From the NCBI RefSeq assembly GCF_029211265.1, contig NZ_JARGEL010000011.1:62001-126000 (forward strand): a stretch of 64,000 nucleotides of DNA, read 5' to 3'. Positions 51,897-60,180 of this stretch are shown in pieces (the stretch's first letter is position 1; the number at the start of each line of letters is the position of its first letter). Under the pieces are notes generated by a model. The model was not told the DNA's origin. It saw only the letters and a program-made list of their open reading frames with translations, and searched no databases. The DNA is from Extensimonas soli. GTDB lineage: Bacteria; Pseudomonadota; Gammaproteobacteria; Burkholderiales; Burkholderiaceae_C. Both the position numbers and the translations under genes were made by a program.

Positions 51897-53024
51897 ATGA
51901 CTGCCCAAGCCCATGCCACTTCCACCGGCGATGCCTGGTACCGCGGCGCTGAAAAGACCAGCCTGACCGACGACGAACGCATAGAGGACATCACCGTGCT
52001 GCCTCCACCCGAACATTTGATCCGCTTCTTTCCGATCCGCGGCACGGCCGTGGAGAAGTTGGTGAGCCACACGCGCAAGACCATCCACCGCATCATGCAC
52101 GGCAAGGACGACCGCTTGCTGGTCATCATCGGTCCGTGCTCGATCCACGATCCGGCTGCGGCGATCGATTACGCGCGGCGCCTCGTGGCGGCGCGCACGC
52201 AATATGCCGACACGCTGGAGATCGTGATGCGCGTGTATTTCGAAAAGCCGCGCACCACCGTGGGTTGGAAGGGCCTGATCAACGACCCCTACCTCGACGA
52301 GAGCTACCGCATCGACGAGGGCCTGCGCATTGCGCGCCAGCTGCTCATCGAAATCAACCGCCTGGGCATGCCCGCGGGCAGCGAGTTCCTCGACGTGATC
52401 TCGCCGCAATACATCGGTGACCTGATCTCCTGGGGCGCGATCGGCGCGCGCACCACCGAAAGCCAGGTGCACCGCGAACTCGCTTCGGGCCTGTCGGCGC
52501 CGATAGGCTTCAAGAATGGCACCGACGGCAACATCCGCATCGCCACCGACGCCATCCAGTCCGCAGGCCGCCCGCACCACTTTTTGTCGGTACACAAGAA
52601 CGGCCAGGTCGCCATCATCACCACCACGGGCAACAAAGACTGCCACGTCATCCTGCGCGGCGGCAAGACGCCGAATTACGACGCGGCCAGCGTCGCCGCA
52701 GCGTGCAAGGAGCTCGAGGCGACCAAGCTCAACCCCAGCCTGATGGTCGATTGCAGCCATGCCAACAGCAGCAAGCAGCACGAGCGCCAGCTCGACGTCG
52801 CGCGCGACGTGGCTGCACAGATCGCGGGCGGTTCGCACCAAGTGTTTGGCCTGATGATCGAAAGCCACTTGTGCGCGGGCGCGCAAAAGTTCACGCCCGG
52901 CAAGGACGACGCCGCCAAGCTCGAGTACGGCAAGAGCATCACCGACGCCTGCCTGGGCTGGGACGATTCGCTGCACGCACTCGCCGAACTCTCGGCTGCA
53001 GTGGTGGCGCGCCGCGCGCGTTGA
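51897..53024 (+). CDS. aroG: 3-deoxy-7-phosphoheptulonate synthase (class I DAHP synthase)
   Basis: A 375-residue class I (AroFGH type) enzyme that condenses phosphoenolpyruvate and erythrose 4-phosphate, the first step of the shikimate pathway. Visible are LLVIIGPCSIHDP with the metal-binding Cys, YFEKPRTTVGWKGLINDP, GARTTESQVHRELASGLS, IGFKNGTDGN and DCSHANSSKQ. The isoenzyme type (Phe, Tyr or Trp sensitive) cannot be read from the sequence with confidence. Expression is likely set by the leader peptide and terminator upstream. An AAGGA precedes ATG 51897. It is convergent with the M48 protease gene. Confidence 0.96.
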   Translation: MTAQAHATSTGDAWYRGAEKTSLTDDERIEDITVLPPPEHLIRFFPIRGTAVEKLVSHTRKTIHRIMHGKDDRLLVIIGPCSIHDPAAAIDYARRLVAARTQYADTLEIVMRVYFEKPRTTVGWKGLINDPYLDESYRIDEGLRIARQLLIEINRLGMPAGSEFLDVISPQYIGDLISWGAIGARTTESQVHRELASGLSAPIGFKNGTDGNIRIATDAIQSAGRPHHFLSVHKNGQVAIITTTGNKDCHVILRGGKTPNYDAASVAAACKELEATKLNPSLMVDCSHANSSKQHERQLDVARDVAAQIAGGSHQVFGLMIESHLCAGAQKFTPGKDDAAKLEYGKSITDACLGWDDSLHALAELSAAVVARRAR

Positions 53025-53058
53025 GCAAGGCCAACGGGTCTGATGGGCAAAGCGCGCC

Positions 53059-53922
53059 TCAGCGCTCCGGTGCAAGGGTGCCGGAGCGCGCGCCGAGGTA
53101 AAGGCCTTCGACGCGCGGCACGTTCTGCTCCAGCGTCTGGATGCGCTCGGGGCCGCTCGGGTGCGTGGAAAGAAACTCCAACCCGCCCGCGCCCGCGGCG
53201 GCCTGGTTCATCTTCTGCCACAGGGTCACGGCGGCGTGCGGGTCGTAGCCGGCGCGCGCGCCCAGCTCCAGCCCGACGAGGTCGGCCTCGGATTCATCGG
53301 CACGGCTGAACTTGAGCGCAAGCAGCTTCGTGCCCAGGTCGGCCACGGTATTGCCTAGCTCGCCCAAACCCAGCAGTTGCGCCCCGAGCGACAGACCTAT
53401 GCTGGTGGCACGGGTCTTGGCGAACTGCGCGCGTGCGTGCTCGCGCAGGGCGTGCGCCATTTCGTGGCCCATGACCATGGCGGCTTCGTCGTCGGTGAGC
53501 CGCAGCTGGTCCAGGATGCCCGTGAAAAACGCGATCTTGCCGCCCGGCATGCAAAAAGCGTTGATCTGCTTGCTGCCAATCAGGTTGACCTCCCAGCGCC
53601 ACTGCGCCGCGCGAGGGTTCCACTGCGGCGCGAACGGAATCAGGCGCCGCGCGATCGCGCGCAGGCGCAGCAGCTGCGGATGGTTGTCCGGCGCGAGGGC
53701 ACGCTTGGCGCGTGCCTGCGCGAGCAGTTCGCTGTATTGCTGGGTGGCCGCGGATTCGAGCGCCTCTGCAGGCACCAGCGCGCGCATGCCTGAAGGCGGC
53801 CCCACGTCGACCTGCGCCAGCGCAGGGGCCGCCGCAGCTGCGGCCGAAGCAAGCACGAAGGCGCGCCGCGCCGACCAGGGGGCAGACGGGGCGGGACGGA
53901 GGGCGGTGCAAAGCAGGCACAT
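53059..53922 (-). CDS. M48 family metalloprotease, exported
   Basis: A 287-residue zinc protease. It has an N-terminal twin-arginine-like signal (ARRAFVLASAAAAAAPALAQ) and the M48 catalytic motif MVMGHEMAHALREH (HExxH), with the third ligand Glu in ADESEADLVGLELG. FLSTHPSGPERIQTLE is a conserved C-terminal block. Relatives such as BepA/LoiP act in outer membrane protein quality control in the periplasm. No TPR domain is present, so it is the shorter type. The start ATG 53922 gives the complete signal. Confidence 0.88.
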   Translation of the reverse strand: MCLLCTALRPAPSAPWSARRAFVLASAAAAAAPALAQVDVGPPSGMRALVPAEALESAATQQYSELLAQARAKRALAPDNHPQLLRLRAIARRLIPFAPQWNPRAAQWRWEVNLIGSKQINAFCMPGGKIAFFTGILDQLRLTDDEAAMVMGHEMAHALREHARAQFAKTRATSIGLSLGAQLLGLGELGNTVADLGTKLLALKFSRADESEADLVGLELGARAGYDPHAAVTLWQKMNQAAAGAGGLEFLSTHPSGPERIQTLEQNVPRVEGLYLGARSGTLAPER

Positions 53923-53964
53923 AGGGCAGGCATCATAGGGGAGAACCCGGGCCTTGGGCGCGCC

Positions 53965-54133
53965 CTAGGAGCCTGTCGGACTTTGGAATCGTCGGCTGCA
54001 AATGCGCCGCAGCGGCCCACTTTTCACCGGTTTCTTGCCCCATAGTGCCGCTATGGGGCGGCGAATCCGGCAAAAACTGGTCTCTCTGGGGCGCATTTTC
54101 GCTTTCGACGCCCAAAGTCCGACAGGCTCCTAG
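53965..54133 (-). repeat. PR1 palindromic repeat, intergenic full copy
   Basis: The ends are CTAGGAGCCTGTCGGACTTT and AAAGTCCGACAGGCTCCTAG, with the central hairpin GCCCCATAG-TGCCG-CTATGGGGC. CTAG is present at both ends. It lies between the M48 and flavodoxin genes. Its minus strand carries an open frame with the same peptide as in the genic copies. Confidence 0.92.
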
Positions 54134-54150
54134 TGTCACCGCCGGTGAGC

Positions 54151-54645
54151 TCAAAAAATCCCTAACTCCAGACCGCAGGCCAGGGCGGCGCCCAGTTCGC
54201 GGCAGCGCGCGAGCTCGGGTGCGCGCAGTTGTTTGGGTGCCAGGATCGCCTCGGGCGTTTGCGCGTGCGTGCAGACGATGAGCGGATCGGCGATGGCACT
54301 CAGGCGCCAGCCCGTGGCGATGCGCTGCACCTGCCGCACCGCGTTGCTGCCGTCGCTGCCCGCGCACACCAGCAGGGCGTAGGGCCGCCCCATGATGCGG
54401 TCCAAGGCCGGGTAATAGCAGCGGTCAAAAAAATCCTTGAGCTGGCCACTCATCGCGGCAAGGTTTTCGGGTGTGGCGAAGAGGTATCCGTCGGCCTGCA
54501 CAAGGTCCTGCGCCTGCGCCGCGGCCGCGTGCAGCAGCCGCACCTGGACGTTCGCGGCTTCGCGCGCACCCTGGCAGGCAGCCTCGACCATCTGGCGCGT
54601 GCCGCCGGTCATGGAGTGGTAAACGGCCAACAGGGTTTTGGACAT
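54151..54645 (-). CDS. Flavodoxin family / NAD(P)H-dependent oxidoreductase
   Basis: A 164-residue protein with a flavodoxin fold. MSKTLLAVYHSMTGGTRQMV holds the FMN phosphate loop, YLFATPENLAAMSGQLKDFFDR is the second FMN region, and LLVCAGSDGSNAVRQVQ follows. It resembles WrbA/NADPH-dependent FMN reductases more than electron-transfer flavodoxins. The partner is unknown. ATG 54645 was preferred over 54768, because it places the flavin loop at the usual distance. It is divergent from the metH module. A PR1 repeat lies beyond the 3' end. Confidence 0.83.
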   Translation of the reverse strand: MSKTLLAVYHSMTGGTRQMVEAACQGAREAANVQVRLLHAAAAQAQDLVQADGYLFATPENLAAMSGQLKDFFDRCYYPALDRIMGRPYALLVCAGSDGSNAVRQVQRIATGWRLSAIADPLIVCTHAQTPEAILAPKQLRAPELARCRELGAALACGLELGIF

Positions 54646-54761
54646 GGGGCAGCGGGCGGCCTGGTGCGCGGGAAGTTTGCGGGGCAAGGTGGTCATGATC
54701 GCAGATTGCCGCACACATCTGCCGTGCACATTGGCAGGCGAACAGTTTCTACAATCGGCGC

Positions 54762-55826
54762 ATGCCACAACCTCGTTACACCCGCGCCCAGCAGCTTCCA
54801 GACATTCTGGCCCAACGCATCGCCATCCTCGATGGCGCCATGGGCACCATGATCCAGCGTTTTCGCCTGAGCGAAGCGCAGTACCGCGGCGCGGGCTATG
54901 ACGGCCCCGACGGCGTGGGCGCGCGCTTCGTGGATTTTCCGCGTGAGGTCAAGGGCAACAACGAGCTGCTCAGCCTCACCCGGCCCGACGTGATCCGCGA
55001 CATCCACGCACGCTACCTCGCGGCGGGCGCGGACCTGGTCGAGACCAACACCTTCGGCGCGACCTCGATTGCGCAGGAGGACTACGGCATGGCGCAGCTC
55101 GCGTACGAAATGAACCTGCGCTCGGCGCAGATTGCGCGCGCTGCCTGCGACCAGTTCAGCACGCCAGAACACCCGCGCTTCGTCGCGGGCGCGCTCGGCC
55201 CCACGCCCAAGACGGCCAGCATCAGCCCCGACGTGAACGACCCGGCGGCGCGCAATGTGGACTTCGAGCAGCTGCGCGCGGCCTACTACGCGCAGGTGCA
55301 GGCGCTGGTCGAGGGCGGCGCCGACGTGTTGCTGGTCGAGACGATTTTCGACACGCTCAACGCCAAGGCCGCGCTGTTTGCGATCGACGAGTTTTTTGAG
55401 GCGAGCGGCGAATGCCTGCCCATCATCGTGAGCGGCACGGTGACCGACGCCTCGGGGCGCATTTTGAGCGGCCAGACCGTGACCGCGTTCTGGTACAGCG
55501 TGCGCCACGCGCGTCCGCTGGCCGTAGGGCTGAACTGCGCGCTCGGCGCGGCGCTCATGCGCCCCTACATCCAGGAGCTGGCGCGCGCCGCGCCCGACAC
55601 CTTCATCAGCTGCTACCCAAATGCCGGCCTGCCCAACCCCATGAGCGACACGGGCTTCGACGAAACGCCCGAGGTCACGAGCCGCCTGTTGCACGAGTTT
55701 GCCGCCGAGGGCCTGGTGAACATCGTGGGCGGCTGCTGCGGCACCACGCCCGAGCACATCCGGGCGATCGCGCATTCCGTGGCCCCGGTGCCCGCGCGCC
55801 GCATGTTCTATCCAGAAGCGGCCTGA
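54762..55826 (+). CDS. metH: Methionine synthase, homocysteine S-methyltransferase module (split MetH)
   Basis: A 354-residue protein equal to the first domain of cobalamin-dependent methionine synthase. [20 protein letters not shown] is the start of the barrel. [15 protein letters not shown] gives the first zinc Cys and [19 protein letters not shown] the Cys pair. The folate, cobalamin and activation domains are missing. In many Burkholderiales these lie in a second gene directly downstream. Here TPM genes on the other strand follow instead, so the partner must be elsewhere, or this is a stand-alone homocysteine methyltransferase. An ATG at 54762 fits the family start. Confidence 0.9.
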   Translation: MPQPRYTRAQQLPDILAQRIAILDGAMGTMIQRFRLSEAQYRGAGYDGPDGVGARFVDFPREVKGNNELLSLTRPDVIRDIHARYLAAGADLVETNTFGATSIAQEDYGMAQLAYEMNLRSAQIARAACDQFSTPEHPRFVAGALGPTPKTASISPDVNDPAARNVDFEQLRAAYYAQVQALVEGGADVLLVETIFDTLNAKAALFAIDEFFEASGECLPIIVSGTVTDASGRILSGQTVTAFWYSVRHARPLAVGLNCALGAALMRPYIQELARAAPDTFISCYPNAGLPNPMSDTGFDETPEVTSRLLHEFAAEGLVNIVGGCCGTTPEHIRAIAHSVAPVPARRMFYPEAA

Positions 55827-55844
55827 CCGCTGCAAAAAACCATC

Positions 55845-55931
55845 ATTGCGCGCCCCGCAGGGGCGCGGCAATCCAGTTCTGTCCTTTGCGGTCTGCGCAG
55901 GCGCTGGTGCCAGGGCCCCGTGGATTGCCGC
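55845..55931. repeat. CATTGCG / GCAATCCA interspersed repeat
   Basis: ATTGCGCGCCCC-GCA-GGGGCGCGGCAAT forms a hairpin at the left, and GCGGCAATCCA recurs as an exact inverted copy, TGGATTGCCGC, at 55920-55930. This resembles a widespread proteobacterial intergenic repeat. It starts 19 bp after the metH module. Confidence 0.55.
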
Positions 55932-55961
55932 TGGCCTTTGGCACTCGCCTTGACGGGGCAC

Positions 55962-56000
55962 GATCATCCCGCGTCCTCATGAACCATCTGGGTTCAAGCC
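55962..56000 (+). repeat. PR5 repeat, diverged copy
   Basis: CATCCCGCGTCCTCATGAACC followed by ATCTGGGTTCAAG matches the left end of the 17001-17183 element read on the minus strand. Confidence 0.55.
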
Positions 56001-56070
56001 TTTTTGCCGCTTTGGGAAGATAAGACAATGGCAAGCAGCTCCTTATTCAGGAGCGTTTCATGGTCTGTCC

Positions 56071-56595
56071 TCAGATGATCACGGGCCTGTCGGGCAACTC
56101 ATTGGTGCGCGCCTCGCCACCCTGCGCGGGGAAGTGCTGCACCAGCAGCGCATGCACTTCGTCTATGGCCAGCGCGAGTCCTTGCGCGTGCTGGCCCGCA
56201 CGGAAGGTTGCCGCCATGCGCGCGACGATGTCCTGCCACTGCTGCGCCGGCACCCGCTGCGCGAGCCCGCGGTCGGCCACGATATCGATCGCGCGTTCTG
56301 CGAGCAGCAGGTAGATCAGCACGCCGTTGTTGTGCGCGGTGTCCCACACGCGCAGCTTGCCGAACAGCATCACGGCGCGCTCGCGCGGCGGTGCGGCGCG
56401 GCGCAGGTAGCTCCAGGGCAGGCCGCCTTCGATCGCGATGCGGATCTGGCCCGTGTGCTGGCGCTCGCTCGCTTGCACGCGCGCGGCCAGGTCTTGCAAC
56501 AGCTTTTCGGGGAAGATGCGCCGCACCTGCCCCTCATACCAGCGATGGCGCAGCAGCCGGGGCAATGCCTTGCAGGCGCGGAAAAATGACTGCAT
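56071..56595 (-). CDS. TPM domain protein (second of the LemA-TPM-TPM operon)
   Basis: A 174-residue protein with a TPM domain (about 45-155; TGQIRIAIEGGLPWSYLRRA, VWDTAHNNGVLIYLLLAERA, WQDIVARMAATFRAG). No signal peptide or long helix is visible. TPM domains occur in photosystem repair phosphatases and in membrane proteins of unknown role. The start is uncertain: ATG 56595 was used, while GTG 56601 and TTG 56604 overlap the upstream stop. It follows the larger TPM gene directly, so the two are translationally coupled. Confidence 0.82.
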   Translation of the reverse strand: MQSFFRACKALPRLLRHRWYEGQVRRIFPEKLLQDLAARVQASERQHTGQIRIAIEGGLPWSYLRRAAPPRERAVMLFGKLRVWDTAHNNGVLIYLLLAERAIDIVADRGLAQRVPAQQWQDIVARMAATFRAGQHAQGLALAIDEVHALLVQHFPAQGGEARTNELPDRPVII

Positions 56596-56597
56596 GT

Positions 56598-57518
56598 TCA
56601 CCAATCTCCCGAAGCACCGCCGCCGCCGAAGTCGCCCCCGCCGCCAGAGCTGAAACCGCCGCCGCCCGATCCGCCGCCCCAGCCCCCACTGGAGCCGCCA
56701 CCCCAGCCGCCCCCCGGCGGCCCCAGCGTGACGCCGCCGCGGGCGGCCAGGGCGAGCGTGTAGATAAACCCCAGCACGGCGACCACCACGGTGAGCAGCA
56801 GGCTGGCCGAGAGCCAGTAGGCCACGAAACCCGCGGCCGCGCCCGTCAGCAGCGCGCCCAGCGAGGTGCCGAAAAGCGCGCGCAATATGCCGCCGCCCAC
56901 ACTGACCAGCACAAAGAGCAGCACGAGCAAGGTGCTCCAGTCCAGCCCCGCGCCGCCTTGCGCACCCTCCTTCCCGCCCTTTGGCGTGGGCGCGGGCAAG
57001 GGCTCGCCCGCGATGCGCGCCGCGATCTCCTGCACCGCGGCCTGCAGGCCGCCCGCGTAGTCGCCCGTGCGAAAACGCGGTTTCATGACCGTGTCGATGA
57101 TGCGCGCGGCGGCAATGTCGGGGATGGCGCCTTCGAGCGCTTTGGCGACCTCGATGCGCATGCGCCGGTCATCCTTGGCCACGACGATGAGCACGCCGTC
57201 GCCCACGCCGCGGCGGCCTATCTTCCAGCTGTTGCCGACGCGGTTGGCAAAGCTCGCGATGTCTTCGGGCGCCGTGCTCGGCACCAGCAGCACCACCACC
57301 TGCGAACCATGCGCGGTTTCGAGCGCCGCAAGCTGCTGCTCGAGCGCCTGCCGGTCGGACGCGCTCAGCGTGCCCGTCTGGTCGATCACGTGCGCGGTGA
57401 GCGCGGGCACGGGGCGCAAGTCCTGCACCGGCAGCTGCGCCCGCGCGGGCACGGCGAGCGCACACAAAACTACTATAAAAGTAGCTGCCAGTACACGCCA
57501 CGCCTTGACAAATGGCAT
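56598..57518 (-). CDS. TPM domain membrane protein (YgcG-like)
   Basis: A 306-residue protein with a signal peptide (about 1-28), a periplasmic TPM domain (about 35-170; HVIDQTGTLSASDRQALEQQ and GDGVLIVVAKDDRRMRIEV) and two or three helices (about 192-255). The C-terminal tail is very rich in Gly and Ser with Trp (GGGWGGGSSGGWGGG), ending GGGGASGDW. Such tails are typical of LemA-linked TPM proteins. The function is unknown. It lies between lemA and the second TPM gene. The signal peptide region carries a partial PR4-like sequence (CTATAAAAGTAGCTGCCAG). Confidence 0.88.
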   Translation of the reverse strand: MPFVKAWRVLAATFIVVLCALAVPARAQLPVQDLRPVPALTAHVIDQTGTLSASDRQALEQQLAALETAHGSQVVVLLVPSTAPEDIASFANRVGNSWKIGRRGVGDGVLIVVAKDDRRMRIEVAKALEGAIPDIAAARIIDTVMKPRFRTGDYAGGLQAAVQEIAARIAGEPLPAPTPKGGKEGAQGGAGLDWSTLLVLLFVLVSVGGGILRALFGTSLGALLTGAAAGFVAYWLSASLLLTVVVAVLGFIYTLALAARGGVTLGPPGGGWGGGSSGGWGGGSGGGGFSSGGGGDFGGGGASGDW

Positions 57519-57534
57519 AAAACGCTATGAATCG

Positions 57535-58128
57535 TCAAGGTTTCGAGGCGGAAAAATCGACCTTGGGTGGTATGGCGATCTGCGCCTCGTTGGCCACGCT
57601 GAAAACCGGCTTGGGCTGGTAGCCAAAGGCCATGGCCGTGAGGTTGGACGGGAAGCTGCGCGCAAGCACGTTGTATTCCTGCACCGTCTGGATGTAGCGG
57701 TTGCGCGCCACGGCGATGCGGTTTTCCGTGCCTTCGAGCGTCACGCGCAGGTCGCGAAAGGCCTGGTTTGCCTGCAGCGTAGGGTAGCGCTCCGACACCG
57801 CCATCAGGCGCGAGAGCGCGCCCGAGAGCTCGTTTTGCGCCTGCTGGAATTTGGCGAAGGCCTCGGGGTCGTTGAGCGTCTCGGGCGTCACCTGGATCGA
57901 GGTGGCCTTGGCACGCGCCTCGACCACGCGCGTGAGCGTCTCCTGTTCGAAATTCGCCTCGCCCTTCACGGTGGCGACGATGTTGGGCACGAGGTCGGCA
58001 CGGCGCTGGTACTGGTTGAGCACCTCGCTCCAGGCGGCCTTGGATTGTTCGTCAAGGCGCTGGAAGTCGTTGTAGCCGCAGCCCGTGAGCAGCAGTGCCG
58101 TGGCGATGAGGAGCAAAAAGCGTTTCAT
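57535..58128 (-). CDS. lemA: LemA family lipoprotein
   Basis: A 197-residue protein with a lipobox (LLLTGCGYNDFQ, Cys at about 17) and the LemA helical domain: EVLNQYQRRADLVPNIVATV, AISAKA-like VVEARAKATSIQVTPETLND and RYPTLQANQAFRDLRVTLEG. LemA proteins form membrane-linked helical bundles of unknown function and are often encoded with TPM proteins, as here. The start ATG 58128 gives the full lipoprotein signal. It leads the three-gene operon on the minus strand. Confidence 0.9.
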   Translation of the reverse strand: MKRFLLLIATALLLTGCGYNDFQRLDEQSKAAWSEVLNQYQRRADLVPNIVATVKGEANFEQETLTRVVEARAKATSIQVTPETLNDPEAFAKFQQAQNELSGALSRLMAVSERYPTLQANQAFRDLRVTLEGTENRIAVARNRYIQTVQEYNVLARSFPSNLTAMAFGYQPKPVFSVANEAQIAIPPKVDFSASKP

Positions 58129-58217
58129 GGTTGGAAACTCCGGCAGAGAAAACTGCGCGCATTCTGCCCCATGCGCACACCCCCGCAGACGACGCCCCAT
58201 GCGGCACAATGCCCCGC

Positions 58218-58910
58218 ATGGACGACATCGTGAAACAAGCCATGGCCAAGTGGCCCAACGTGCCCGCCTGCTACGGCTGGCTGGGGCTGGACGCGCGTGG
58301 TCGCTGGTACCTGCGCGACGAGGCTGCGCAGGCCGCGGGGCCGTTTCCGCAAAGCCGCGGCGCGCTATTGACGCACGAGAAACTGATCGAATTCATCCAC
58401 CGCAACTACGAGCCCGATGAAGCCGGACAGTGGTTCTTTCAGAACGGGCCGCAGCGCGTGTTCGTCGAGCTCGAATGCGCGCCGCTGGTGTGGCGCGTCG
58501 AGGACGACTTCAGCGTGGTCGCCCACACGGGCCGCGCCGCCGTGGTGCGGGAATGTGTGCTGGACGAGGCGGGGCGTTTGTATTTGGCGTGTGACATGGG
58601 AGCCTGTCGGACTTTGGGCGTCGATAGCGAGAGTACGCCCCAGCGAGGCCAGTTTTTGCCGGATTCGCTGCCCCATAGCGGGACTATGGGGCAAGAAGAC
58701 GGTAAAAAATGGGCCGCTGCGGCGCATTCGCAGCCGACGATTCCAAGGTCCGACAGGCTCCCAAGCTTCGGTCTCGTGCACAGCCTGGATATCCTGCAGG
58801 CGGCGCAGGCCGTGGAGCTGGGCCTTTGGACTCCGCTGGAGCTGCGCCAGGCCGAGTTGCCTGCGCGGTATGGCTATGTGCTCAGCCCGCTGGCGCGGCG
58901 CCTAGTGTAG
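58218..58910 (+). CDS. DUF2944/DUF2946-type protein carrying an in-frame PR1 insertion
   Basis: A 230-residue protein of a Burkholderiales family of unknown function (the exact DUF number is uncertain). Its hallmarks are MDDIVKQAMAKWPNVPACYG, WLGLDARGRWYLRDE, FIHRNYEPDEAGQWFFQNGP and QRVFVELE. Residues of about 128-182 are encoded by a PR1 repeat (ACRTLGVDSES, then KKWAAAAHSQPTIPRSDRLP). After it the family sequence resumes: FGLVHSLDILQAAQAVELGL and ARYGYVLSPL. The insertion is 165 bp, 55 codons, in frame. The stop codon TAG is supplied by a PR2 repeat that begins at 58902. The protein may fold with the insert as a loop. Confidence 0.82.
   Translation: MDDIVKQAMAKWPNVPACYGWLGLDARGRWYLRDEAAQAAGPFPQSRGALLTHEKLIEFIHRNYEPDEAGQWFFQNGPQRVFVELECAPLVWRVEDDFSVVAHTGRAAVVRECVLDEAGRLYLACDMGACRTLGVDSESTPQRGQFLPDSLPHSGTMGQEDGKKWAAAAHSQPTIPRSDRLPSFGLVHSLDILQAAQAVELGLWTPLELRQAELPARYGYVLSPLARRLV
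58600..58760 (+). repeat. PR1 repeat inside the DUF gene (full form)
   Basis: GAGCCTGTCGGACTTTGGGC at the left, GGTCCGACAGGCTC at the right, and the central hairpin GCCCCATAG-CGGGA-CTATGGGGC. The flanks are CATGG and CCAAG instead of CTAG, so the target or its edges have changed. The reading frame and orientation are the same as in the PRPP-synthetase copy. Confidence 0.9.
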
Positions 58911-59067
58911 TGTTCGACGCTATCTGCGACATAAAACCGCGTCTTTTCGGCCCTGGCCGCGTTGCAAATCCTCGCGATACCACCCGGTATCGCTGCGGTT
59001 TGCGCCTTGCCCAGACCAAAAATCCATCGGTTTTATTTGTCGCATCAAGCATCAAACACTACACCAG
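58902..59067. repeat. PR2 palindromic repeat, copy 3
   Basis: It begins CTAGTGTAGTGTTCGACGC and ends CAAACACTACACCAG. Subterminal arms are GCGACATAAAACCGCG and CGGTTTTATTTGTCGC, and the centre is GATACCACCCGGTATC. Its first bases give the last two codons and stop (TAG) of the DUF gene. Confidence 0.9.
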
Positions 59068-59279
59068 GGCAGGGTACCGGTCCGCAGCAGCGATAGGCCG
59101 GCAGCCCCCAGCGCCTCGCCCGCGCAAAAAATCGTCCTATTCACCCGGCAACCAAGTTTTGCTCTGCGGCGTAGCTCACCCGTGGGGGCGCTCTTACTGC
59201 CAGGGAGGAAGCAAATTGGGGTCAAAAAATGGAAATGGGTCGGATTCCAATGCTTTTGCAGCCTCGCTCCAGCCCCCAT
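59068..59279. other. Non-coding stretch between PR2 and rsmE
   Basis: About 210 bp. A short AATTGGGGTCAAAAAATGG segment resembles the ends of some transposon-related intergenic sequences, but no transposase remnant is seen. No gene or terminator is recognised. Confidence 0.35.
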
Positions 59280-60122
59280 TCAAATCGTCAGCACCGCCAG
59301 CGCCGCGAGCGGGGCGGTTTCGGCGCGCAGGGTGCGGGGGCCCAGGGTGACGGCCGTCCAGCCCTGCTGCAGCGCGAGCGCTTCTTCAGCGCTGCTCAGG
59401 CCGCCTTCGGGGCCCGAGAGCAGGTGCACGGGCGCCGCTTTGCCGTCTTTGCCGTCTTTGCCTTCCGCGGTCCCGCTTGCGGCTGCGGCGCGCAGCGCGA
59501 TGCTGTGGGGTTGCAGCGACAGCAGCAGGCGCTGCGCTGCGGCGCTGGGTGGTGCGTCCGATGGCCCGGCGAATGCTGCAGCGGACGGCGCGCGCGCCTG
59601 AGCGGCGCCCTGCGCACGCAGCCAGTCGGTCAGGCTCTGCACGGGGTGCACGCGCGGCACGCGGTTGCGGCCGCATTGTTCGCAGGCGGCCACGGCGATG
59701 GCCTGCCAGTGCGCGCGTTTTTTGTCGGCGCGCTCACCCGCCAGGCGCAGCACGCTGCGCTCGGCCAGCAGCGGCGTGAGGCTTGCGGCGCCGAGTTCGG
59801 TGGCTTTTTCGATGAGCCAGTCCATGCGCTCGTTGGCCATGATGGCAGCGGCCAGGTGCACGGCGCGCGCGGCCTCGCGTTCGACGGCGTGCTGGCGCTG
59901 CACGCGCACGCGCACCGCGGCACGGCCCATGTGCACGATGGTGGCGTCGAATTCGCCCGCGCCCGCCGCGGCGTCCACGCCCACGTCTTCGAGCCCGCCA
60001 TGGAACAGCGTGACGGCATCGCCCGGCTGCAGGCGCAGCACCTGCACGTGGCGCGCGGCGCCTGCGGGCAGGTCGATTTCGCTACCAAGCTGCAGCGCGA
60101 GAGGGCAGTAAAAACGCGGCAT
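59280..60122 (-). CDS. rsmE: 16S rRNA m3U1498 methyltransferase
   Basis: A 280-residue SPOUT methyltransferase that methylates U1498 of 16S rRNA. The N-terminal PUA-like part (MPRFYCPLALQLGSEIDLPA, HVQVLRLQPGDAVTLF) is followed by ERMDWLIEKATELGAASLTP and the knot motifs LLSGPEGGLSSAEEALA and VTLGPRTLRAETAPLAAL, which bind S-adenosylmethionine. An unusual insertion of about 45 residues (about 180-230, rich in Ala, Ser, Lys and Asp) separates the halves. The start ATG 60122 is supported by the family N-terminus. It follows the amgK-like gene on the same strand, with a PR4 repeat between. Confidence 0.92.
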   Translation of the reverse strand: MPRFYCPLALQLGSEIDLPAGAARHVQVLRLQPGDAVTLFHGGLEDVGVDAAAGAGEFDATIVHMGRAAVRVRVQRQHAVEREAARAVHLAAAIMANERMDWLIEKATELGAASLTPLLAERSVLRLAGERADKKRAHWQAIAVAACEQCGRNRVPRVHPVQSLTDWLRAQGAAQARAPSAAAFAGPSDAPPSAAAQRLLLSLQPHSIALRAAAASGTAEGKDGKDGKAAPVHLLSGPEGGLSSAEEALALQQGWTAVTLGPRTLRAETAPLAALAVLTI

Positions 60123-60134
60123 GGCTTCTACAAT

Positions 60135-60177
60135 GATAGCTGCTAGCGCTTGCTGGATGTGCTTTAGAGGCCGATTT
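60135..60177. repeat. PR4 repeat between the amgK-like gene and rsmE
   Basis: GATAGCTGCTAGCGCTTGC, a short loop, then GCTTTAGAGGCCGATTT: a complete intergenic PR4 copy. Confidence 0.75.
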
Positions 60178-60180
60178 GGC

